A stretch of DNA of 64,000 bases from Nocardia cyriacigeorgica (GCF_010868145.1 NZ_JAAGUY010000009.1:124001-188000); one strand, 5' to 3'; positions 35,425 through 44,201 are shown, numbered from the stretch's first letter. Made by a program: numbers and translations. The notes: generated from the sequence alone by a model not told the origin.

Positions 35425-37821
35425 ATGCCGGAACAGCCCAGCACGTCCGACCAGCAGCGCCTGCCCGCCTGGGCTGATCGCCGGATGCGCGGTATGGAGG
35501 TGCCCCACCGCCTCGCGCCACACTGGTCCACCCGGCGCGTGTCCAAAGCCGAACTATCCCAGCGTGTTTCACCTCCATCGTTGATCGCGGACGAACCTGG
35601 CGCGGCCAAGGACGGTCCGTCCGCGACGACCCCGGCCGGACTCGACGACTTCGATCTGGCAGAGCTCGACGAGCTGGGGACGGGTTCGGGCCGCACCACC
35701 CCCTCACGGCCGAGTGTGCGTCGCCTCGGCGCGGGCCTCGTCGTCGTTCCCCGAGTCACCGAGTCCGATCCGCTCTCGGCAGTCTTGGAGAACCCTGAAG
35801 TCCCTGAGCACAAACGGTTCTGCTGGAACTGCCAGGATTCGATCGGTCGCGCCACCGCCGACGGCCCCGGCGCGGTCGCCGGTGAATGTCGTCGATGTCG
35901 GTCGCCGTTCAATTTCCGGCCCGCGCTGCGAGCCGGTGAGCTGGTTGCCGACCAATACGAGGTGCAGGGTTGTCTCGCACATGGTGGTCTCGGCTGGATC
36001 TACCTGGCGATCGACCGCAATGTCAGTGATCGCTGGGTGGTGCTCAAGGGGCTGCAGAACCCGCTCGATTTCGAGGCGCATGTCGTCGCGCTCGCCGAAC
36101 GACAGTTTCTGTCGGAGGTGGCCTATCCGGGCGTGGTGAAGATCTACAACTTCGTCAAGCACAAGTCGGCGCGCGAGGTGGCCGACGGCTACATCGTGAT
36201 GGAGTACGTCGGAGGGCATTCGCTCAAGTCGATGCTCGACCTCGGTGCACCAGCCCGCATACCCGTCGCCGAGGCCATCGCTTACCTGATGGAAGTGCTC
36301 CCCGCACTGGACTATCTGCATTCTATCGGCCTGGCCTACAACGATCTCAAACCCGACAACATCATGGTCGGCGACGACGAGGTCAAGCTGATCGACCTCG
36401 GTGCGGTCGCCGCCATGGAGTCCTACGGCAGTATCTACGGCACGCCCGGCTATCAGGCGCCGGAGATCCTGCAGACCGGGCCGACAGTCGAATCCGATAT
36501 CTACGCGGTCGGCCGCACCTTGGCCGCCCTGCTGTTCGATCTGCCCACTGACTCCGAAGGCCACTATCTACCCGGCGCTCCGTCGCCTGCACACCAGCCG
36601 ATGCTGCGTCGTTACCCGTTCCTGCACCGGTTGCTCCTGCGCGCGACCGACCCGGACCCGCTGCGCCGATTCCCGTCCGCCTACTCCATGTACTGCCAGC
36701 TCGCGGGCGTGCTGCGTATGGTGCTCGCTGCCGACACCGGCCTGGAACATCCGCAGGCGTCGACGGAGTTCGGCTCCATGCGTGGCGATTTCGGAATCGA
36801 AACACTCATCGGCCAGACCGACGGCATGGTCGACGGTATGCACCGCATGCTCTCGGTCGACGCGGTCAGCGTCGTCGCGGCCTTGCCGATTCCGCTGATC
36901 GACAGTGAAGACCCGAGCGCCGAACTGCTGGCCACCCTGTTGCACGGTGATCCGCGCCATATCCTCGACGTGTTGGAGCGCACCACCGGCCGGATCGGTT
37001 CCGGGACCATCAAGGCGCCGGAATCCTTCGATCTGGAAGGCCCGTTGACGGCGGTACGCGCCCACCTGGATCTGGGGGAGATCGCCCCGGCCCGTGCGCA
37101 ACTGGACAAACTGCGCCTACGTTTCGGCACGGACTGGCGCATCCAGTGGTATTCGGGCATCGCCGATCTTCTCGACGGATGCTACGAACGTGCCTACGGC
37201 TGTTTCGACGAGGTACACACCGTGCTGCCCGGCGAGATCGCGCCCGCGCTCGCATTGGCCGCCACTGCCGAGCTGGTGCTGCAGCACCTCGAGCTGCCCG
37301 ACGATACCGACCGCTGGCACAGCGCTGCCATGGAATATCACCGGATGGTGTGGCGCACCAATCACGGTGTGGTGAGTGCGGCATTCGGGCTGGCCCGCAG
37401 GCTCGCGGCCGATGGTGAGCTGCTCGAGGCCGTCGGCGTACTCGATCAGGTGCCCGCAGCATCGCGGCACCACATCATCGCTCGGATGACCGGATGCCTG
37501 CTGCTGGTATCGCGGCCGATCACCGACATCATCGCTGAGGACCTGCGCGAGGCCGCGGAACGGCTGGAATCACTGCCGGAGGAGCCGCGCACGCTGCAAT
37601 TGCAGGTCATCGTGGTGGGTGCGGCGCTGGAATGGTTGCGTGCGGGCCGCGCCGACTCCGGCACGTGCGCGACGATCTTGGGATTTCCGTTCACCGAGCC
37701 GGGGCTGAGTCGCGGGCTCGAGACCTGCCTGCGTGCCCTCGCGCGCACCGCACCCGATCGGTTGCATCGGTACCGGCTGGTCGACCTCGCCAATCACGTG
37801 CGGCCGCGCAGCCGCTGGTGA
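35425..37821 (+). CDS. pknG: Serine/threonine protein kinase PknG
   Basis: 798 residues. The N-terminus is a disordered tail with Thr/Ser sites. A rubredoxin-like zinc module has C133-x-x-C136 and C155-x-x-C158. The kinase domain has ATP-lysine Lys208 in VVLKGL, catalytic Asp307 in YNDLKPDN (no HRD arginine, as in PknG) and DLG at 324-326. The C-terminal ~380 residues are TPR repeats. PknG phosphorylates GarA/OdhI and thereby controls 2-oxoglutarate dehydrogenase and NAD-GDH. The usual glnX-glnH partners are not adjacent; instead gdh and an asparagine permease are. The gene is convergent with the DUF1707 gene, 5 bp apart. Confidence 0.95.
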   Translation: MPEQPSTSDQQRLPAWADRRMRGMEVPHRLAPHWSTRRVSKAELSQRVSPPSLIADEPGAAKDGPSATTPAGLDDFDLAELDELGTGSGRTTPSRPSVRRLGAGLVVVPRVTESDPLSAVLENPEVPEHKRFCWNCQDSIGRATADGPGAVAGECRRCRSPFNFRPALRAGELVADQYEVQGCLAHGGLGWIYLAIDRNVSDRWVVLKGLQNPLDFEAHVVALAERQFLSEVAYPGVVKIYNFVKHKSAREVADGYIVMEYVGGHSLKSMLDLGAPARIPVAEAIAYLMEVLPALDYLHSIGLAYNDLKPDNIMVGDDEVKLIDLGAVAAMESYGSIYGTPGYQAPEILQTGPTVESDIYAVGRTLAALLFDLPTDSEGHYLPGAPSPAHQPMLRRYPFLHRLLLRATDPDPLRRFPSAYSMYCQLAGVLRMVLAADTGLEHPQASTEFGSMRGDFGIETLIGQTDGMVDGMHRMLSVDAVSVVAALPIPLIDSEDPSAELLATLLHGDPRHILDVLERTTGRIGSGTIKAPESFDLEGPLTAVRAHLDLGEIAPARAQLDKLRLRFGTDWRIQWYSGIADLLDGCYERAYGCFDEVHTVLPGEIAPALALAATAELVLQHLELPDDTDRWHSAAMEYHRMVWRTNHGVVSAAFGLARRLAADGELLEAVGVLDQVPAASRHHIIARMTGCLLLVSRPITDIIAEDLREAAERLESLPEEPRTLQLQVIVVGAALEWLRAGRADSGTCATILGFPFTEPGLSRGLETCLRALARTAPDRLHRYRLVDLANHVRPRSRW

Positions 37822-37826
37822 CAAGC

Positions 37827-38207
37827 TCAGGTGTCGGTCCGACGTGCGCCTGAAAGCCGTTTAACGGCCACCAGCGCCGCCGCGCCCGCGATGATAGGCA
37901 CCACCAGCAGCATCCACCAGCTACCCGACACCAGCGCCAGCACCACCGCGAGCACGACGACACCCGCCGCCGCGATCGCCGGTACCGGGTTACCGGGTGA
38001 GGTCAGGGGAGCGGCGTCCGGGACGACGCCGGGGAGGTCGGTGAACAGTTCGGCCAGTTCGGCCGGCTGATTCGCCGCGGCCACGGCGGCGCTGCGGGTC
38101 TCGAACTCGTCCAGGTCGATGCGTCCCGTCCCGAGATGATGCGACAGTTCGCGCAGGGCGCGTTCGCGCTCGGCGACACTGATCCGAGGCCCCGGCGTAT
38201 CGGTCAT
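37827..38207 (-). CDS. DUF1707 domain membrane protein
   Basis: 126 residues from ATG 38207. Residues 8-60 carry the DUF1707 signature (RISVAERERALRELSHHLGTGRIDLDEFETRSAAVAAAN, then ELAELFTDLP). Two transmembrane segments follow (IAAAGVVVLAVVLALVSGSW; WMLLVVPIIAGAAALVAV). A TATTCT element lies 6 nt before the ATG with no ribosome site, suggesting a leaderless transcript. Function unknown; DUF1707 proteins are small actinobacterial proteins, often with membrane anchors. Convergent with pknG, divergent from whiB. Confidence 0.75.
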   Translation of the reverse strand: MTDTPGPRISVAERERALRELSHHLGTGRIDLDEFETRSAAVAAANQPAELAELFTDLPGVVPDAAPLTSPGNPVPAIAAAGVVVLAVVLALVSGSWWMLLVVPIIAGAAALVAVKRLSGARRTDT

Positions 38208-38295
38208 GACCGAAGAATAGGCGCGTTCTACCCCATGGTCTGTGTCGCGAATTGCCATGGGCGGGAAGGGTGGCGGACCGCGAATTACGTGACGG

Positions 38296-38311
38296 TTCCC
38301 ACATATGGGGA
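38296..38311. promoter_or_regulatory. Dyad A inverted repeat before whiB, TTCCC-ACATAT-GGGGA
   Basis: One base off the perfect dyad, 49 bp before the whiB ATG. A -10-like TAGGCT starts about 6 bp downstream, so here the dyad would cover the -35 region. Confidence 0.5.
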
Positions 38312-38359
38312 GAATTTAGGCTGGCAGCGGCACGAACTCGCAGCATGAGGAGTCCAGGT

Positions 38360-38656
38360 ATGACCACCGTGATCGAGCGCACCATCCCGGCCGCGTATGC
38401 CTGGGACTGGCAATTGCGCGGGTCCTGTCGCGGGGTGGAATCGGCGGTGTTCTTCCATCCGGATGGCGAGCGCGGGCGGGCCCGCGCCGCGCGGGTGCGA
38501 CGCGCCAAGCAGATCTGTGACAGCTGTCCGGTTTTGGCTCAGTGCCGCAACTACGCACTGTCGGTAAGCGAGCCCTATGGCATCTGGGGTGGTATGTCGG
38601 AGGACGAGCGCCGCGCCGCCGCGCGCCGCACCTCCTGGCGCCCTCAGGGCGCCTGA
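38360..38656 (+). CDS. WhiB-family iron-sulfur transcription factor, WhiB3-like
   Basis: 98 residues from ATG 38360, with GAGGAG 7 nt upstream. WhiB cysteines: one in RGSCRGVES, then CDSCPVLAQC (the CxxCxxxxxC pattern), followed by the GIWGGMSEDERR turn and a basic C-terminal tail. The segment WDWQLRGSCRG.ES..FFHPDGERGRAR is close to WhiB3 of mycobacteria and WhiD of Streptomyces. These proteins bind a 4Fe-4S cluster that senses oxygen or nitric oxide, and act with the primary sigma factor. It shares dyad A with the ESX genes and pknG. Confidence 0.9.
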   Translation: MTTVIERTIPAAYAWDWQLRGSCRGVESAVFFHPDGERGRARAARVRRAKQICDSCPVLAQCRNYALSVSEPYGIWGGMSEDERRAAARRTSWRPQGA

Positions 38657-38728
38657 TCGTCCAGGTCACGGACTCGCCGCGACCGCGCACGCCCGCTCGA
38701 CCACCGTCGGATGTGGTTTCCTTGATAT

Positions 38729-39466
38729 ATGGCTGGGCGTGTGGAGTACACGATCGACGAGCTTGCTCGCGAGGCCGGCACAACGGTGCGTAGCCTGCGG
38801 GTCTATCACGAGCGCGGGGTGCTGCCGCCACCGCAGGTCAAGGGACGCACGGGCTTCTACGGCGCCGAGCATTTGAACCGGGTCCGCACCATCAGCCGCC
38901 TGCTCGACCGGGGCATCAAACTCAACGGCATCAGGGAATTGCTGGAGGCGTGGGATCGCGGTGACGACCTCGGCGACGTGCTCGGTGTCTCCGATGACGT
39001 CGTCGACGACACCGTTGAGGGCGTCCCGGGCGAGGAAACCATCCCGGCCACCGAACTGGCGCAGCACTACGGCACCGTCCCCAATGGATTGACGCGCGTG
39101 GTGGCGGCCGGCCTCTACGAACCCGTCGACGCGACCACCTATCGCCCGGCCGATCGCAGACTGATCCATATCCTCGATCAGATGGAAGCGGCCGGTATCC
39201 CCGCCGACGACATGCTGGCCGAGCTGGAGAAGGCCCGCACCGACGCCGACCGCATCGCCCGGCGATTCGTGGAGCTGTTCCACCGCACTGCCTGGCAGTC
39301 CTATCAGCGATCCGCGCGGACCGCGGCGGATCGAACAGCACTCGCCGAGAGCCTCGAGGTGGCGAGAGTCGTGCCAGGGCATATGACGGGAGAGCTGGTG
39401 AACCGTTTCGTTGCGCGGTATTTCGACGAGGACACCGAGCTCGGCGAGCTATCCGCCGAATCCTGA
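38729..39466 (+). CDS. MerR-family transcriptional regulator
   Basis: 245 residues from ATG 38729; GTG 38741 is an alternative that would give the usual M-E-Y-T-I-D-E-L start and a leaderless transcript from the ATATAT element. The N-terminal winged HTH is typical of MerR (YTIDELAREAGTTVRSLRVYHERGVLPPPQVKGRTGFYGAEHLNRVRTI). The ~150-residue C-terminal domain is helical, without the cysteine clusters of metal sensors, so a small organic ligand or other signal is inferred. It is a candidate regulator of the secreted-protein gene downstream. Confidence 0.85.
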   Translation: MAGRVEYTIDELAREAGTTVRSLRVYHERGVLPPPQVKGRTGFYGAEHLNRVRTISRLLDRGIKLNGIRELLEAWDRGDDLGDVLGVSDDVVDDTVEGVPGEETIPATELAQHYGTVPNGLTRVVAAGLYEPVDATTYRPADRRLIHILDQMEAAGIPADDMLAELEKARTDADRIARRFVELFHRTAWQSYQRSARTAADRTALAESLEVARVVPGHMTGELVNRFVARYFDEDTELGELSAES

Positions 39467-39504
39467 ACCTCTCCGAGTTCCCATACGTGGTGGTTTTCCC
39501 GCGA

Positions 39505-39534
39505 TTAATGTGCCGCTAGTTAGCGGTACATTAA
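39505..39534. promoter_or_regulatory. Dyad B operator before the Gly/Asp-rich secreted protein
   Basis: TTAAT-GTGCCGCT-AGTT-AGCGGTAC-ATTAA, the longest and most symmetric copy. A possible -10 TAACGA starts at 39542. It is 64 bp before the start codon and downstream of the MerR gene. Confidence 0.65.
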
Positions 39535-39597
39535 TCAGCGCTAACGATAGGGTGTTCGACCCTGTCCGATCCCGGTGGATCTGTGAGGAACGGAGTG

Positions 39598-40380
39598 ATG
39601 GCGATGCGTGCGTTCACAGGAACCCGTCGGGCACCCACATGGCTGGCGGGCGCAGCGATCACAGCGGCTCTCGCACTCGGTCCGGCGGCGGTCGCGAGCC
39701 TCGCCGCAGCTGCTCCCGCACACGCGACCGGGTACGTACTCGCGGACGGTGCGGGCGCCGGTGATTCGGTAGCCGGGGTCGGCGGTGGCGGCGCGGTCGG
39801 TGTGAGTGACACCGGCTTCGGTGACGGAGGCCTCGGCGGCTTCGGCGACGGGGGAGCTGGTGGCGGCTTCGGTGACGGTGGCATCGGTGGGGGCTTCGGG
39901 GATGGTGGCATCGGCGGCGGGATCGGTGACGGCGGCACCGCCGGTGACAGTGGGTTCGGCGGTGGGGCACCCGATGTCGGCCTCCCGACCGACGGACTAC
40001 CCGATCTGGGTGGTAACGACTCCGGCACCGTAACCCTGCCGGGCACCGGCGAGACGCCGCATGTGCCCGCACCATCCGATGCCGGCCATCCCGGCACCGG
40101 CCAACCGGCGCCGACGGACCCTGGCCAACACCATGATTCCGGCCTCGGTTGGCACGCCGACCGCTGGCCTTTCCCCGATCCGGGCTATCCGTTCAGCCCG
40201 TTCTTCCCGCAGTCGCCCACACCGGAGCCCCGGGAGAATGCCGATCCGCCCTGTGCCCCGTGGCAGCAAGGCGCGCACTGTGACGATGGCACGCCTTCAC
40301 CGGCTCCGCACACTCCGGGACACCATGGTGGGCTGCCGTTCGGCCTGCCACTGCCCAGTGGAAGCGCGGGCCAACTGTAG
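39598..40380 (+). CDS. Secreted Gly/Asp-rich repeat protein
   Basis: 260 residues from ATG 39598 (ATG 39604 has the better GGAG spacing; GTG 39583 also in frame). A Sec signal peptide is clear (TRRAPTWLAGAAITAALALGPAAVASLAAAAPAHA). The mature region has near-perfect repeats of the type GGFGDGGxG, then a Pro/Asp/His-rich tail with two cysteines (DPPCAPWQQGAHCDDG). No enzyme motif. Gly/Asp repeats may bind calcium or form an extended wall protein, but this is speculation. It carries the clearest dyad B copy. Confidence 0.75.
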   Translation: MAMRAFTGTRRAPTWLAGAAITAALALGPAAVASLAAAAPAHATGYVLADGAGAGDSVAGVGGGGAVGVSDTGFGDGGLGGFGDGGAGGGFGDGGIGGGFGDGGIGGGIGDGGTAGDSGFGGGAPDVGLPTDGLPDLGGNDSGTVTLPGTGETPHVPAPSDAGHPGTGQPAPTDPGQHHDSGLGWHADRWPFPDPGYPFSPFFPQSPTPEPRENADPPCAPWQQGAHCDDGTPSPAPHTPGHHGGLPFGLPLPSGSAGQL

Positions 40381-40436
40381 TTCCAGGTAGAGCCCGATCA
40401 CCGACCGTGCCGGTCGCCGTCGGCCGTCGGGCCGGT

Positions 40437-40450
40437 TCTACCTAGGTAGA
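40437..40450. promoter_or_regulatory. Perfect 14-bp palindrome TCTACCTAGGTAGA
   Basis: It lies in the 158-bp gap before the RibD-type gene; a half copy (AGGTAGA) sits at 40385. A second inverted repeat, CACTGTC-N11-GACAGTG, is at 40501-40525, just before the start. Either could be an operator; regulator unknown. Confidence 0.4.
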
Positions 40451-40538
40451 TCTGCGCGGAACTACCGATGCGCGTTGCCGCGATCCGGGCCCACAATTCA
40501 CACTGTCGCACGGGTAGGGACAGTGAGGGTTGCCTGGA

Positions 40539-41114
40539 ATGGGAAGCGTGACGTTATGGATGCAGATATCGCTCGACGGCTTCGCCGAAGGGCCGGATGA
40601 CGAGGTCCACTGGCCTGTCGTGGACGAGGAGCTGTGCGAGTCGTCGCTGGACGATCTGCGCGGGGCCGACCTGTTCCTCTACGGCCGCAAAACGTACGAG
40701 ATCATGGCATCGTTCTGGCCGACGGATACGGCCCGGGGGATCTCGCCGTTCTACCTCGATTTCGCGCGCTGCTGGAAGCAGAAACCGAAGATCGTCTTCT
40801 CCCGCACGCTGCGGACCGCGCAGTGGAATACCGATGTGATCGGCGAGGACATGGTCGAGCGGGTCGCGGCGCTGCGGGACCGGCCTGGCTGCGACATGGT
40901 GCTGTTCGGCGGCGCCGAGACCGCGTCCACATTCATCCGCCACGATCTGGTCGACGAGTACCGGCTCTTCGTCCACCCGGTGCTGCTCGGCGGCGGAGCG
41001 CGGTTGTTCCACAGCGGGCCGGAAGCCGCGGGCCTGCAGCTCGTCGATGTCATGACCTTCGACAGTGCCGTCGTCGGAATGCGCTATCAGCACGCGGCGC
41101 GCGTCGCGAGCTGA
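40539..41114 (+). CDS. Dihydrofolate reductase/RibD C-terminal family protein
   Basis: 191 residues from ATG 40539, with GAGGG upstream. The RibD_C/DHFR-like fold is shown by TLWMQISLDGFAEG at the start, DLFLYGRKTYEIMASFWP, KPKIVFSRTL, GCDMVLFGGAETASTFIRHDLVDEYRLFVHPVLLGGGARLF and a final FDSAVVGMRYQ strand. The family uses NADPH to reduce pterin- or pyrimidine-type substrates; the natural substrate is not evident. A second member lies at 56308. Two palindromes upstream suggest local control. Confidence 0.85.
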   Translation: MGSVTLWMQISLDGFAEGPDDEVHWPVVDEELCESSLDDLRGADLFLYGRKTYEIMASFWPTDTARGISPFYLDFARCWKQKPKIVFSRTLRTAQWNTDVIGEDMVERVAALRDRPGCDMVLFGGAETASTFIRHDLVDEYRLFVHPVLLGGGARLFHSGPEAAGLQLVDVMTFDSAVVGMRYQHAARVAS

Positions 41115-41203
41115 GCTCGCCGGCGGTGCGCGGCGCCGGCGGGCGAGGGCCCTTCGACGATGTTGTCCGTCGTCGAGCAATTCATCGGCTAAGTTCATGA
41201 CAA

Positions 41204-43660
41204 ATGGTCATGTTCCCGGTGCCCGGCGGAGTGCTCTCCGAATCCGCGCACGAGTACCTCGGAGTGAGTGAGTTCGTCGGCCGCACGGCGGAGCTGGAAC
41301 GTCTGGATGCCCTGTTCGCCGACGGCGCACGGTTGGTCACGCTGGTGGGGCCCGGCGGTATCGGCAAAACTCGGCTGGCGGCCGAAGCCTTGCGGCGCGC
41401 CCAGCACGATCGGCCACAACCGGTGTATTGGGCCCAGCTGGCCGAGGTCGAACGCGACGGTGCCCTTGTGGACGAGGACGTGGTGCGGTCGGTGGTGCGG
41501 ACCGACGGGACCGAACCGTCGGAGTGGGATCTGCTGATGAACACCTTCACCGACGACTCGACTGCCGGGGATCGGCGAATCCTTGTGCTGGACAACTGTG
41601 AACATGTACTCGACAGTGTCGGCCGGGTGATCACCAAGCTGCTCACCGCCGTGCCGGGGTTGACCATTCTCGCCACCAGCCGCGAGCCGATCGGCTGGAT
41701 CGACGAATACATCCTGACAGTGCCGCCGTTGTCGCCGAGGCAGTCACTCGACCTGTTCCGCAGGCGTGCAGAACGCACCGGGCGGCCGATTCCCGACGAT
41801 CCCGCGCAGATCGAGATCGCGGAACAGATCTGTCGCCATATTGATCACAGCCCGCTGTTCGTCCGGCTGGCCGCGGCGAGGTTGCGCCACCAGCCCGCTG
41901 CCATGGTGTTGCGGGAACTGACCGGAGATATCGACGACAAACGGATGCGCTGGTCGCATGGTGTGCGTGCGGGCAACGAGCAACGTCATCGGGGCGTCTA
42001 CGACGTCATCGCGTGGTCGTACGACCTGTGCGGTGCCGCCGAGCAGTTGCTGTTGGAGCGGCTGTCGGTCTTTGCGGCCGGGTATGAGACCGACGGCGCG
42101 GAATCGGTGCGCAACGGTATCGAGCTCGCCGACGTCGTCGCGGTGTGCGCGGACGACATGCTGCCGCCGACCACAATCGAGTTTCTGCTCGAGCGGCTCG
42201 CAGAGCGATCGCTGCTGTCCACCCACCTCAGCGTCGCGTCGGTGCGGTGGTACGTGGTGGAGAGTGTGCGGGTTTTCGCACGGGATCGCCTGCAGCGCAG
42301 GGACCCCGCCGAAGCGGCGCGTATGGCCGACAGGCATCGGTGCTACTACCGGGACCGAGTGGTGATCGGGGCAGATGATTGGTTCGGACCCCGTGAGCGC
42401 GATTGGGTGCAGTGGGTCCGGTCCGCATGGGACAACATCCTTCTCGGCATAGATACCGGCCTGGATGATCCCGACACCGCCGTGGTCGCGCTGGAGACGG
42501 CCGCGGTTCTACTCGCGACCTGGATCCCGTCCATCCGATGCGGCGGGTGGGCGGTCACCAGGCTGACCGAGCGGGCGCTGGAAGCCGCTCGCGGCTCACC
42601 GCCGGAAGCGACTCGGCATCGGGTGCGAGCGTCCGCGATGCTCGCGTGGAACGCCATATGGCAGGGCCGAAACGAGTACGCGGCTCGGCTGCTCGACGAA
42701 TGCGTGACGCTATGCCGAACCGGTACGGACGCCGATGCGCCGTGGCGCGAAACCGCCGAGACCGATATCGGCCTGCCCGCTCCCGTCGAATGGACCTGGG
42801 GGCTCGAGCTGATGCTGGTTCGCCGTGATCCGCGGGCCATCGGTGTGCTGGACCGGGCCCGCCGCAAGTACGCGGACGCAGGTGATCACGCGGGAGCCGA
42901 GGGCAGCGATATGTTTCTTGCCCTGTGCCGCGCGACGCTCGATTCCCGGGCCGCGGCACTGGACAGCTCCGCGCGGTATCTGGAGCGGGCGACGACGTCC
43001 GGGTCGAACCTGTCGAAGGCTTGGGCGCAGATCACGCGGTCGATCGCGCTGGCCAAACATGGCCATCCCCGCGAAGCGCTGGAGACGATCGACGCGGTGC
43101 CCGCCGACCAGGGAGCCGATAGCGACAGCTGGACGGCTATCTGGGCTGTCGCCGCGCGCATTGTGGCGAAGACGCAATTGCTGTGCGCCGAGAGCGATCG
43201 GCGCTCGGCGGTATCGATGGCTACCGAGATCGCCCGTTTGGTGGGAAGTTTCGATGAGTTCGACCGCACGATGGGCGTGGCGGTCGCCGCAATGCCACTG
43301 GTCGCCGCCGAACTGCGGCTGGCGATGGAGGTGTCGGCCGCCGCGTTCGGTGAGGGCCCATGGCCCGAGGACGGTCTACGGGCGGAATCGGCGCGGCGTT
43401 CGCAACTGTGGCTCGCCCTGTCGCAGGCCGAGTGCGACGTCGCGATCCTCGCGGCAGCCGGGTGGCCGAACAGCGCGATCGCGAGCCGGCGGCACAGCTC
43501 GATCCGCACCGTAGACGCGCAGGTAGCAGGCATCCGGCAGAAGTTGATGATCTCCTCGCGCAACGACATAGCGCGACATGTTCCCCCTGAGCTCGCCGAA
43601 CGAGTCCAACGGGAGTCCGAACAACGACCGCAGCGCCCGCGGCGGACGCGCGGGCGCTGA
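41204..43660 (+). CDS. STAND-type ATPase regulator with LuxR HTH
   Basis: 818 residues from ATG 41204; ATG 41210 is an alternative. A TAAGTT element ~8 nt upstream with no ribosome site suggests a leaderless transcript. The N-terminal STAND/NB-ARC ATPase has GPGGIGKTRLA (Walker A), ILVLDNCEHVLD (Walker B) and LATSREP. A central helical-repeat region follows. The C-terminus is a LuxR-like HTH (CDVAILAAAGWPNSAIASRRHSSIRTVDAQVAGIRQKLMISSRNDI). Such proteins are signal-gated transcription factors, often of secondary metabolism. Target unknown. Confidence 0.85.
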   Translation: MVMFPVPGGVLSESAHEYLGVSEFVGRTAELERLDALFADGARLVTLVGPGGIGKTRLAAEALRRAQHDRPQPVYWAQLAEVERDGALVDEDVVRSVVRTDGTEPSEWDLLMNTFTDDSTAGDRRILVLDNCEHVLDSVGRVITKLLTAVPGLTILATSREPIGWIDEYILTVPPLSPRQSLDLFRRRAERTGRPIPDDPAQIEIAEQICRHIDHSPLFVRLAAARLRHQPAAMVLRELTGDIDDKRMRWSHGVRAGNEQRHRGVYDVIAWSYDLCGAAEQLLLERLSVFAAGYETDGAESVRNGIELADVVAVCADDMLPPTTIEFLLERLAERSLLSTHLSVASVRWYVVESVRVFARDRLQRRDPAEAARMADRHRCYYRDRVVIGADDWFGPRERDWVQWVRSAWDNILLGIDTGLDDPDTAVVALETAAVLLATWIPSIRCGGWAVTRLTERALEAARGSPPEATRHRVRASAMLAWNAIWQGRNEYAARLLDECVTLCRTGTDADAPWRETAETDIGLPAPVEWTWGLELMLVRRDPRAIGVLDRARRKYADAGDHAGAEGSDMFLALCRATLDSRAAALDSSARYLERATTSGSNLSKAWAQITRSIALAKHGHPREALETIDAVPADQGADSDSWTAIWAVAARIVAKTQLLCAESDRRSAVSMATEIARLVGSFDEFDRTMGVAVAAMPLVAAELRLAMEVSAAAFGEGPWPEDGLRAESARRSQLWLALSQAECDVAILAAAGWPNSAIASRRHSSIRTVDAQVAGIRQKLMISSRNDIARHVPPELAERVQRESEQRPQRPRRTRGR

Positions 43661-43690
43661 TTCTATCGTCGGGGGCGGTCCCGGCGCGGA

Positions 43691-44071
43691 TTAGTCCGGG
43701 CCACACTCGCCGTGGCAGCGGCTGCTGTAGCCGGGCTTGTTATCGGAATCGACGGCGCTGGAGGAGTTGCGCATGCCGGAGTTGCTGTTGCTATCGCCGT
43801 ACCCGCGACCCTGACCGTAGCCACGGCTCTGGCCGTAACCCCGGCCATCGCCGTATCCGTATCCGCCGCCGTAACTGTCGCTGTCGCTGTCGGTCCCGCT
43901 GTCGCTACTGCCGTGGCTGTCCCCGCGGCTCGCCGACACTGTGGCGTCGGCGCCGCCGGGCAGCGCGGCGGCGATCTGCGGAGCCACGGCGGCGGGGGCG
44001 AGAGCCAGGGCGCCGGCGAGAGCTGTGGTGGCCAGGATCTTGCGGACCGTGCCGCGGTAGGAGGTGCTCAT
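43691..44071 (-). CDS. Small secreted Gly/Ser/Tyr-rich protein
   Basis: 126 residues from ATG 44071, with GGAG 6 nt upstream. Signal peptide VRKILATTALAGALALAPAAVAPQIAA. The mature part has Asp/Ser repeats, then GYGxGRGYG repeats and a C-terminal cysteine pair (SSRCHGECGPD). The Gly-Tyr repeats resemble surface or self-associating proteins; no enzyme motif. Dyad B lies 77 bp upstream, as it does before the other secreted Gly-rich protein at 39598. Confidence 0.7.
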   Translation of the reverse strand: MSTSYRGTVRKILATTALAGALALAPAAVAPQIAAALPGGADATVSASRGDSHGSSDSGTDSDSDSYGGGYGYGDGRGYGQSRGYGQGRGYGDSNSNSGMRNSSSAVDSDNKPGYSSRCHGECGPD

Positions 44072-44147
44072 GGACTGCTCCGTTCGTTGTGCCAGTGCCC
44101 CGCATCGGGTCGGCAGGTGGGCCCCGGCGCTGCCTGACCCATTTAAT

Positions 44148-44167
44148 GTGTCGTTATATAGCGGTAC
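44148..44167. promoter_or_regulatory. Dyad B operator before the small secreted protein
   Basis: GTGTCGTT-ATAT-AGCGGTAC, flanked by TTAAT on the left. The right arm is intact; the left has two changes. 77 bp before ATG 44071 on the minus strand. Confidence 0.5.
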
Positions 44168-44201
44168 GATAGTCGATGTGACGATGATTGCCGTGCCGCT
44201 A

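Noticed and set aside
39478..39493. TTCCC-ATACGT-GGTGG as another dyad A
   Set aside because: Three mismatches in the right arm; likely chance.
40530..40545. TTGCC-TGGAAT-GGGAA as a dyad A variant
   Set aside because: Left-arm mismatch and overlap with the start codon of the reductase gene; not counted.
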